In this document: positions 1 through 5,189 of the stretch, in pieces
Layout: every line of letters starts with the position of its first letter
How positions within the stretch are numbered: the first letter of the stretch is position 1
Origin: Pseudomonadota bacterium
Lineage (GTDB): Bacteria; SAR324; NAC60-12
Assembly: GCA_014381795.1 (NCBI GenBank)
Contig: JACNKY010000271.1
Location: 1 to 5,189, forward strand
Reading direction: 5' to 3'
DNA length: 5,189 nt
The notes under the pieces: generated by a model
The model's input: the letters and a program-made list of their open reading frames with translations, nothing else
The model's database searches: none
Told to the model about the DNA's origin: nothing
Program-made: the position numbers and the translations under genes

Positions 1-1
1 T

Positions 2-31
2 CCAGATGTTCATAATGCACTCAGCCTGTAA
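2..31 (+). pseudogene. 5' remnant of the same enoyl-CoA hydratase gene, ending in an in-frame TAA
   Basis: Read in the same frame as the gene at 32, positions 2-28 give PDVHNALSL and positions 29-31 are TAA. PDVHNALSL is the expected N-terminal crotonase signature (N-R-P-x-x-x-N-A-L-S). In intact homologues it runs directly into the helix that starts with residues like MFRELRQ. No insertion or deletion is needed to join the halves; a single substitution such as GAA, CAA or AAA to TAA explains the break. The rest of the 5' end lies outside the window. The gene is either a recent nonsense pseudogene, restarts at the ATG that abuts the stop (TAAATG), or carries a sequence error. Confidence 0.7.
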
Positions 32-727
32 ATGTTTCGTGAATTGCGGCAAGTAGTAGTGGATTTAAATAAACATCCGGATGTGCGTGCCGTTATATTA
101 ACCGGTGCTGGAAAGTCTTTTTGTGCCGGTGCTGATTTACGTTGGATGCAGAAAATAGCTGCTCAAAAACGTGAGGATAGAATTGCCGAAGCCACTGAAT
201 TATCAGAAATGCTGGGTGAGTTAGACCAGCTTAAAATGCCTCTAATCGGCCGAATCAACGGACTCTCTTTTGGTGGGGCAGTAGGTTTGATTGCCTGTTG
301 TGACATTGCGGCTGCTGTTGAAGGCTCACTATTTTCTCTGACAGAAGTTTTACTGGGCTTGCTGCCGGCAACGATTTCACCTTATGTATTACGCCGTATT
401 GGCGCATCAAACGCACGGAGAGTGATGCTCAACGCACATCGTTTTGCTGCCCCGGAAGCAGTTACTTTAGGTCTAATCGCCAAAAGCGTGTCTGTGGAAA
501 AACTGGATCAAGCTGTTGAAGATGAAATTTCGGAACTGTTACGCTGTGCTCCGGAAGCCGTTTCTGCAGCGAAACGTCTCATTGCGGAAGTTCGTGGGAA
601 AGAACCTAATGATGTGCGCAATGCAACTATAGAAAAACTAGCAAATGCGTGGGAGTCTGAATCAATCAAGGAAGGGATCGATGCTTTTTTTAGTAAACGA
701 AAACCTAACTGGAATAACGAGACTTGA
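32..727 (+). CDS. liuC: Enoyl-CoA hydratase/isomerase family protein, probable methylglutaconyl-CoA hydratase (LiuC-like), 5' part interrupted by a stop
   Basis: The product is a crotonase-fold enzyme. The closest match by eye is LiuC, which hydrates 3-methylglutaconyl-CoA to HMG-CoA in leucine breakdown in the cytosol. Visible motifs are the first oxyanion-hole segment GKSFCAGADLRWM (residues 27-39), the second oxyanion segment NGLSFGGAVG (76-85), and the TEVLLGLLPATISPYV stretch (104-119). E105 in that stretch aligns with the conserved catalytic Glu (Glu164 of rat mitochondrial enoyl-CoA hydratase). The other classical Glu (Glu144) is replaced in GGAVGL, as is usual in this subgroup. The C-terminus EGIDAFFSKRKPNW is intact. 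From this ATG the protein has 231 residues, against about 260 for the family; the missing N-terminal strands lie upstream of the in-frame TAA at 29-31. The family assignment is firm and the substrate is inferred. Other liu genes are not in view. Whether the truncated product folds is unknown. Confidence 0.8.
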   Translation: MFRELRQVVVDLNKHPDVRAVILTGAGKSFCAGADLRWMQKIAAQKREDRIAEATELSEMLGELDQLKMPLIGRINGLSFGGAVGLIACCDIAAAVEGSLFSLTEVLLGLLPATISPYVLRRIGASNARRVMLNAHRFAAPEAVTLGLIAKSVSVEKLDQAVEDEISELLRCAPEAVSAAKRLIAEVRGKEPNDVRNATIEKLANAWESESIKEGIDAFFSKRKPNWNNET

Positions 728-761
728 ATAATTATTACTGAAGCAGTAAAAAATTATTTAA
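724..761 (+). terminator. Hairpin over the liuC stop codon, possible terminator or mRNA-end structure
   Basis: Positions 724-733 pair with 752-761: ten pairs including one G-U, all others A-T. After a small 1x2 internal loop, 735-740 (TTACTG) pairs perfectly with 744-749 (CAGTAA) around the triloop AAG. The structure includes the TGA stop at 725-727. No clean T-run follows on the plus strand; only TTATTT lies inside the 3' arm. It is therefore a poor classical intrinsic terminator, and it may instead protect an mRNA end or be partly chance in AT-rich sequence. The pairing is seen directly and the role is inferred. Confidence 0.4.
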
Positions 762-853
762 ACTGCACAGAAGGTGTATTCAAGATTTTCAGTTTCACTG
801 GAAAGAACATGGATTTGGGTTTATTAGGCATACTTAATAAATTTAAAGGAAGA

Positions 854-1513
854 ATGAAGATCAGACTTTATCAAAAATACGGAAGTATTATATTTGCGGT
901 TTTCTGTGTGATGTTGGCAAGTCCTGCTGATGCGTCTGCACAGGTTAAGAACAATCAACTTAAGGAACTTAGTTCAGGATTGTCTGAAGAACAGTTTGCT
1001 GCCCCTGCTACTGTATTTGGCGGTGTCGGCCGGAAGTTTCCTATATGGCAGTCCGGACTAGACTTGCTCATACTCAGCAGTCCGCATTACAGTGCGTTCC
1101 GAAATCAGCTAGAACTTAGCAATCGTGTCTATTGGGGAGAGTGGTGGTACAGTGATCGCTGGGGAGTAAAGGGTTTGTTATCAGAACAATCCTTCCCCAT
1201 GTTTGGGGAAAGTGGGAACCGTCCACAGGTCAACACGAGTCATCAAGGACTTTTGGCAAAAACGCAGCAGTCTCTCGCGGAATCATGGAAAATAAGTGCC
1301 GGACTGGGACTAGCCAAAACAGAGTTTGTTCTCGAGAGTCAACGTAAACTTGGAAATTCGCTGGTTAGTGAATTCAGGATAGGATATGAATTTTCAGCGG
1401 ACTTATGGACGGAAGTAGGAATATTGACCATAGACAGTGCCAGCGGTAGCGGTTCTGGGGATCAACGCCTGGGTTCTACGGGTTATTTGATTGGCATGAG
1501 TTACGGATTTTAA
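854..1513 (+). CDS. Secreted protein, probable outer-membrane beta-barrel of unknown function
   Basis: I do not recognise a named family. Starting at 854 gives 219 residues with a clear Sec signal peptide: basic N-terminus MKIRLYQK, hydrophobic core SIIFAVFCVMLA (residues 11-22), and probable signal peptidase I cleavage after ASA (residues 27-29), leaving Gln30 first. An upstream in-frame ATG at 809 would add 15 residues before the signal. I prefer 854 because the signal peptide starts there and AAAGGAAG lies just upstream, though close to the ATG. The mature part has alternating, aromatic-rich strands (about 86-115, 131-160, 169-194, 208-219), with short turns such as SESW-like 143-146 and a Gly/Ser loop at 196-205. 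It ends in MSYGF, a terminal Phe with aromatic Tyr at -2, typical of BAM-recognised barrels. The size suits an eight-strand barrel. The next gene starts 36 nt downstream, so co-transcription is possible. Confidence 0.65.
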   Translation: MKIRLYQKYGSIIFAVFCVMLASPADASAQVKNNQLKELSSGLSEEQFAAPATVFGGVGRKFPIWQSGLDLLILSSPHYSAFRNQLELSNRVYWGEWWYSDRWGVKGLLSEQSFPMFGESGNRPQVNTSHQGLLAKTQQSLAESWKISAGLGLAKTEFVLESQRKLGNSLVSEFRIGYEFSADLWTEVGILTIDSASGSGSGDQRLGSTGYLIGMSYGF

Positions 1514-1549
1514 ACATCAGTCAGCACACTAATTATTTAATAGAAAATT

Positions 1550-3103
1550 ATGCAGTTACCAAATTTAGAAGAAATGTCCGCGTCCGAAAAAACGTGGTTT
1601 GCCCACTCAATTGCCGGAATGGTTGTTGCTGATGGACGTAGTGATCAAACAGAAATGAATTTTCTGCGGGAAGCAATAAATTTTTTGGAAGACAAAGAAG
1701 AAATCAACAATATCATGACTGTCATCAAAGCTGGTAAAATTCCGGAAATGAGTCCCTTGGAGATCGATCCAAAACAAGCTTTCCTGATGCTTAAATATTT
1801 GGCTCAGTTAATGGTGGTGGATTTTGATTTAGACACAAAAGAAATCAGTTTTTTCCTCTTGTCTGGAAAGTTGCTTGGGTTTAATAATGATATTCTGACA
1901 AAATTATGGAAAAGCGCCCGTTCTCTGTTGGAGAAGGATCTGCCTCAAGGGATCATTGAGTCTGCTAATTTGGAATTAAAAGCTAGTTTGTTAAAAATTA
2001 ATGATACAGGATTTTCGTTCCGTCTGGGTAAAGCTATGATTCCAAAAACTAAAATAAGGCTCAAGGTCATTAAACCTGCTCAGACAGATCCTCCTTTGGA
2101 AGGAGATGATGCTTACTGGGACGTGGTTAACTGTAGAATGTTAAAGCAGTCACGGGTTAAATTTGATGAAGGGTGGTATATGATTAGAGCATCTTTTGAG
2201 CAAAAATTAGGGGATCAACATGGAATTTTACAGATTATACAACCCGAAAATTATGTTGCGAATTCAGATGGAGGATTTTTTAAAGCAGATAAAGATTCAC
2301 TATTAGGAAGTTTTGTGGGCTGTTTTGTATGTAATAATCCAGAAATTAGATTCTATGTCCTACACTCCAAGAGCATGCTTATAGATCAGAATATATTTGG
2401 TGTTCCAAGTTATACCAGGTCTGCAGGCAAGTTGGCATATTGTGATTATAATTTGATTAAAGTTGCATCCTGCTCAAAATGTGGATTTTCGAGTGACCAA
2501 AAAGAACACTTTAAGCGTTTAGAAGCAGATAAGCCGACGTTTTCTGTAGAGCAATTTTCAACAGGTTGGGATGAGAAAATTTCGCCTTTGCTCAAAAAAG
2601 CCCAAGAATCAGCTGATAAATATTATGGTGAAGATCGAGATACAACTCTAGGTAAGCTCTCATATGAATTAGCAATTGCAACCTTTGAACAACTTGCGAG
2701 TATCACTCCAGATATACAGAAAAAGGTAGAGGTGCTTCGCAAGCAATCTTCAATGCAACTGACTCTTTCAGAACTGGAGATGGAAAACAAGGAAAGGGAT
2801 GCTGCAGAAACAAGACTGAACAAAGTTGTAGATATTTGGGTGCCTGTGTTTGAAAACCTAAAAGGTACTGTAATGATTCATGTTTGCTTATTATTATTTC
2901 AGATTAATATTTACTTTAATGATCTCCAGTCAGCCGCACAGTATATGAAATTCATGGACAACTATGATCCTGATGGTAAGCTAGTTGAAGGAACGGAAGA
3001 GTTTAAGGCGTTTAAATTAAGTGCGGCTAAACTGAAAGCAACATTTGATGACCGTGCAATACTTACTAAAGAAAATATGAAGCATTTTCATCTCGATGAT
3101 TAA
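1550..3103 (+). CDS. TerB-like / PilZ-like / DUF2225-like zinc-ribbon multidomain protein
   Basis: This cytosolic protein has 517 residues, no signal peptide and no membrane segment. Residues 10-130 look like a TerB-type helical domain with two acidic repeats: IAGMVVADG at 21-29 followed by E35, and LMVVDFDLDTKE at 87-98. TerB domains are acidic helical modules that bind metal or proteins. Residues 141-218 are beta-rich and resemble a PilZ fold, but the RxxxR and D-x-S-x-x-G c-di-GMP motifs are absent, so this is tentative. Residues 250-325 resemble DUF2225: C258-x2-C261, then VLHSKSMLI and FGVPSY, then C298 and C308-x2-C311-G-F, a likely zinc ribbon. Residues 340-500 are helical and TPR-like. 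The leader TAATAGAAAATT carries no strong Shine-Dalgarno; Met9 (1574) after AGAAGA is an alternative start. The gene is 9 nt upstream of its probable operon partner. The function is unknown; a scaffold or sensor role is inference. Confidence 0.75.
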   Translation: MQLPNLEEMSASEKTWFAHSIAGMVVADGRSDQTEMNFLREAINFLEDKEEINNIMTVIKAGKIPEMSPLEIDPKQAFLMLKYLAQLMVVDFDLDTKEISFFLLSGKLLGFNNDILTKLWKSARSLLEKDLPQGIIESANLELKASLLKINDTGFSFRLGKAMIPKTKIRLKVIKPAQTDPPLEGDDAYWDVVNCRMLKQSRVKFDEGWYMIRASFEQKLGDQHGILQIIQPENYVANSDGGFFKADKDSLLGSFVGCFVCNNPEIRFYVLHSKSMLIDQNIFGVPSYTRSAGKLAYCDYNLIKVASCSKCGFSSDQKEHFKRLEADKPTFSVEQFSTGWDEKISPLLKKAQESADKYYGEDRDTTLGKLSYELAIATFEQLASITPDIQKKVEVLRKQSSMQLTLSELEMENKERDAAETRLNKVVDIWVPVFENLKGTVMIHVCLLLFQINIYFNDLQSAAQYMKFMDNYDPDGKLVEGTEEFKAFKLSAAKLKATFDDRAILTKENMKHFHLDD

Positions 3104-3112
3104 TGAAAAAAA

Positions 3113-4660
3113 ATGGTTGAACTGACCAAGAACGAACAAGGCACTGAAAGCATGGAAGAGGAAAATCTTATTTTGCTGCTTCTCAGTCCCGAATTTCGTA
3201 AGAATTACATGAAGACGTTAGTGAATCGTTTGATAGACGTGGATGTAATAGTTGCGATTGAAGAAACAAATTATCCTGAAGAAAAAAAGGATAAATATCA
3301 CTGGATTTTGAATTATCCGGGTGACATCCCAAAAGGAAAAACTCCGGATTCGAATAATAGTAAATTGATATTTCGTGTTCCGGGAAAGGCTAATATACAG
3401 GAAGACAAACTAGATTCTGGCGACTCTGAGAGACTGGCTAAAATTATTGAACGTTTCAAGGAAGTTCGACACTCTTGTACAGAACGTGAAAATAATCCAA
3501 ATTTTGTTAAGGTGGCGATTACTGATGCGGTTTTACGCAGCAGGAGGGACATGATTTTAAAGTACAAAGTTCTTGTCAGTAAACTGGATGAAAAAATTTC
3601 TCAGGTTGAAAAATCATACTATCTGGGTATCGGCTATATTCTCAGTACAGCAATTGAGAAAATTACAGGAGTAGCGGTTTTAGACAATTTGATGAAGGGC
3701 CTGATTTACGTGATGATTGTTGATGATCTCGATAAACGTACACAGGATGGTTTGGTGGATATTGATTTCAGCAGGAAAGTACTTTCGTATATGTCTACAA
3801 GTGATTTTACAAATAAATTGCTGGAGTTCCGTAAGGAACATGCAGATGATGAGTTCGCAAAAGCAAATATTGGGGATTTCATCTTTAATGCTCCAGACTT
3901 TGAAAAAGTGGATATTGTATTTTTTAATTCTTGGAAATTCACTGAAGACTCTTTCCCCATCAAAGTTGCCTTACGTAAAAAAACTATTATCAGCAAGGAG
4001 GAGGAACGCAAGGAAAAACAAAAAGACGAGACTCCGGCTAAAATTGAGAAAGAAGAGGCAACATTAGCAAAAGTTAAACTGAAATATAAATATGTAATGC
4101 GTGAAATAAACAAAATGGAAAAATTTCATTTTGATGACGAAAGCGCGTATGAGGCACAGAACAATTTAAGACGAAGGTTATTGAAAGATATTAAAAGCAG
4201 GGAACTGCATTTAAAGGAATTGAAACGACCTGTAAAAGCAGGTGGAGAGGAAAAGATCATAACTTTTGATTTATTTGAGATATTTAAAAGCAAGCAGTCA
4301 TTTATGGAGCGTATGGCGGATAAAGCAAGCTCTTTAGGATTCGGAAGTCTTTTAGGAATGAATGAGAATGATAAACGAAACAGTTTTGAAAAACTTACTG
4401 AAATGGCGCGTTTTTCTAAAGATTGGATTAAAACTTCGACTCAACTAAATAAAATCACTTCTCAAACAGCTAAATTAGCAGGACAACTGGATCAGTTTGT
4501 TGAAAAAAATGAATTAACAGGAACTTTAGGGAATCCTGCTCCAGCAGGTTCTGTAAAATATCAACCACTGTTGGATGAACATATTCTGGACTGCCTCGAA
4601 CTGGCGGCGTTAAGTTGTGAAATTTCCAATTTATCTGAAGACAAGGGCGATCCGGTATAA
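3113..4660 (+). CDS. Uncharacterised charged coiled-coil protein, operon partner of the TerB/DUF2225-like gene
   Basis: I recognise no family. The 515-residue product has no signal peptide or convincing membrane helix; the only hydrophobic patch, residues 189-203 (VLDNLMKGLIYVMIV), is short and probably a buried helix. Residues 18-50 and 60-90 look alpha/beta, 105-170 are helical and charged, and 200-290 mix helices with a strand-like segment VDIVFFNSWKF (266-276). Residues 293-372 form a long Lys/Glu-rich coiled coil (KEEERKEKQKDE and following), and 395-465 are helical and amphipathic. A Gly/Pro linker (GNPAPAG, 473-479) precedes a final short helix with two Cys (C494, C502). The ATG lies 9 nt after the upstream TAA in TAATGAAAAAAAATG with no obvious Shine-Dalgarno, which suggests translational coupling; Met14 at 3152 is the alternative start. 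Context implies it acts with the gene at 1550. The coding call is firm and the function is open. Confidence 0.75.
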   Translation: MVELTKNEQGTESMEEENLILLLLSPEFRKNYMKTLVNRLIDVDVIVAIEETNYPEEKKDKYHWILNYPGDIPKGKTPDSNNSKLIFRVPGKANIQEDKLDSGDSERLAKIIERFKEVRHSCTERENNPNFVKVAITDAVLRSRRDMILKYKVLVSKLDEKISQVEKSYYLGIGYILSTAIEKITGVAVLDNLMKGLIYVMIVDDLDKRTQDGLVDIDFSRKVLSYMSTSDFTNKLLEFRKEHADDEFAKANIGDFIFNAPDFEKVDIVFFNSWKFTEDSFPIKVALRKKTIISKEEERKEKQKDETPAKIEKEEATLAKVKLKYKYVMREINKMEKFHFDDESAYEAQNNLRRRLLKDIKSRELHLKELKRPVKAGGEEKIITFDLFEIFKSKQSFMERMADKASSLGFGSLLGMNENDKRNSFEKLTEMARFSKDWIKTSTQLNKITSQTAKLAGQLDQFVEKNELTGTLGNPAPAGSVKYQPLLDEHILDCLELAALSCEISNLSEDKGDPV

Positions 4661-4667
4661 AAAGTAA

Positions 4668-4695
4668 TTAATATAATGATTTCTTATTATATTAA
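4668..4695. terminator. AT-only hairpin between convergent genes, possible terminator
   Basis: Positions 4668-4679 pair with 4684-4695 around the loop TTTC (4680-4683): ten perfect A-T pairs, one G-U and one more A-T. It sits between the stop of the plus-strand gene (4660) and the stop of tldD (4700). On the minus strand the stem is followed by TTACTTTTTATACC, a T-rich tail that fits termination of tldD. On the plus strand no T-run follows. The stem lacks G-C pairs, so as an intrinsic terminator it would be weak. The position and symmetry support a termination role, which remains inferred. Confidence 0.45.
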
Positions 4696-4699
4696 ACCT

Positions 4700-5189
4700 T
4701 TACATACCTCCTACAGTCATTTCAGCAACCAGCACAGTCGGAAGCCCTACTCCGACTGGAACACTCTGTCCATCTTTTCCACAAGTCCAGATACCTTCGC
4801 TCATTGCGAAATCGTTACCAACCATACTAATTTTTGACATTGCATCAGGACCGTTTCCAATTAAGGTGAAATTCTTAATCGGTACAGTTTTTTTGCCTTC
4901 TTCCACTAGCCACGCAACAGTAGGGACGAATACAAAGTCACCGTTAGAAATATCTACTTGACCACCACTGAACTCCTGACAATAAACTCCTTTTTTAACT
5001 GAACTGATAATTTCCTCAGGATCAGAATCTCCATTAGCGAGGTAAGTAGATGTCATGCGCGGTATCGGATAATGCGCATAGGATTCGCGCCTTCCGTTAC
5101 CGGTGGGATTTGTGCGGAAGTGCTTCGCGCTTATCCGGTCATGCATGTAGTTCCTTAGAATTCCATTTTCGCTTAGTAAATTTTGAGCA
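4700..5189 (-). CDS. tldD: Metalloprotease subunit TldD, C-terminal part (5' end outside the window)
   Basis: The reading frame is open to the window edge. It begins with residues AQNLLSENGILRNYMHDRIS, so the true start lies beyond 5189; the Met at 5146 is internal and not the start. The visible 162 residues match the last third of TldD (about 480 residues in E. coli). Conserved blocks are NPTGNGRRESY, PRMTSTYL, DPEEIISSVKKG, GGQVDISNGDFVF, TLIGNGPD, SMVGNDFAM and CGKDGQSVPVGVGLPT, ending in the typical TVGG tail. The Cys of CGKDGQSVP (codon 4783-4781) corresponds to the zinc-ligand Cys of TldD; the HExxxH helix that supplies the other ligands is not in view. TldD acts with TldE (PmbA) in the cytosol as a peptidase that trims unstructured or modified peptides, including microcin B17 leader and CcdA. 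No tldE is in the window. The gene is convergent with its neighbour, so it is a separate unit. Confidence 0.93.
   Translation of the reverse strand, partial: AQNLLSENGILRNYMHDRISAKHFRTNPTGNGRRESYAHYPIPRMTSTYLANGDSDPEEIISSVKKGVYCQEFSGGQVDISNGDFVFVPTVAWLVEEGKKTVPIKNFTLIGNGPDAMSKISMVGNDFAMSEGIWTCGKDGQSVPVGVGLPTVLVAEMTVGGM

Noticed and set aside
141..218. Idea that the middle region of the gene 3 protein (these are residue numbers) is a working c-di-GMP receptor.
   Set aside because: The RxxxR and D/N-x-S-x-x-G motifs are missing (KINDTG in place of the latter), so any PilZ-like fold is probably non-binding.
724..752. Possible sigma70 promoter TTGAAT (724-729), 17 nt spacer, TAAAAA (747-752) ahead of the barrel gene.
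   Set aside because: Each box matches only four of six consensus bases in AT-rich DNA, and both lie inside the hairpin arms, so it cannot be told from chance.
1193..1210. Perfect 7-bp inverted repeat TTCCCCA/TGGGGAA with a 4-nt loop.
   Set aside because: It lies deep inside the barrel coding sequence with no T-run after it; a single short hairpin in a gene is expected by chance.
3103..3120. Mini reading frame ATGAAAAAAAATGGTTGA overlapping the stop of gene 3 (MKKNG).
   Set aside because: It has five codons and no ribosome site; it is more simply the junction of two coupled genes.
3717..4067. Second plus-strand reading frame of 116 codons within gene 4.
   Set aside because: It lies wholly inside the long reading frame in another phase; its composition is not protein-like and it has no family motif.
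3706..4113. Minus-strand reading frames inside genes 3 and 4 (2623-2823, 3313-3567, 3706-4113).
   Set aside because: They are Ser/Leu/Phe-rich antisense shadows of Lys/Glu-rich coding sequence, with no ribosome sites or recognisable motifs.

Overview
The window comes from a Gram-negative bacterium of low to moderate GC (my visual impression is about 40% G+C). The evidence is a signal-peptide protein that reads as an outer-membrane beta-barrel ending in Phe, next to an acyl-CoA catabolic gene and a tldD gene. I cannot fix the phylum. Proteobacterial or spirochaete-like lineages both fit, because a liuC-type hydratase, TldD and a DUF2225-type zinc-ribbon protein can occur in either. All stops seen are ordinary TAA or TGA, so the standard code applies.

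Layout. Four plus-strand genes are followed by one convergent minus-strand gene. (1) Positions 2-727 hold an enoyl-CoA hydratase/isomerase family gene closest to LiuC (methylglutaconyl-CoA hydratase). It is interrupted by an in-frame TAA at 29-31: recognisable family sequence lies directly before the stop, and an ATG follows it with no gap. A long hairpin, 724-761, covers its stop codon. (2) Positions 854-1513 encode a small secreted protein, probably an outer-membrane beta-barrel, of unknown function. (3) Positions 1550-3103 encode a 517-residue multidomain protein: a TerB-like helical domain, a beta-rich PilZ-like segment, a DUF2225-like zinc ribbon with two CxxC motifs, and a helical TPR-like tail. 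(4) Positions 3113-4660 begin 9 nt after gene 3 and encode a 515-residue, highly charged cytosolic protein with a long coiled coil, which I do not recognise. (5) On the minus strand, 5189-4700 is the C-terminal third of TldD, a metalloprotease subunit. It converges on gene 4 across an AT-only hairpin at 4668-4695.

How they work together. Genes 3 and 4 are almost certainly co-transcribed, and gene 2 is only 36 nt upstream, so genes 2-4 may form one transcription unit. The 3-4 pair is the least explained and most interesting part: a putative sensor or scaffold (TerB plus zinc ribbon) with a dedicated coiled-coil partner. No toxin, nuclease, transposase, CRISPR array, tRNA or rRNA is visible. 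liuC and tldD are flanking housekeeping genes with no evident link to the pair.
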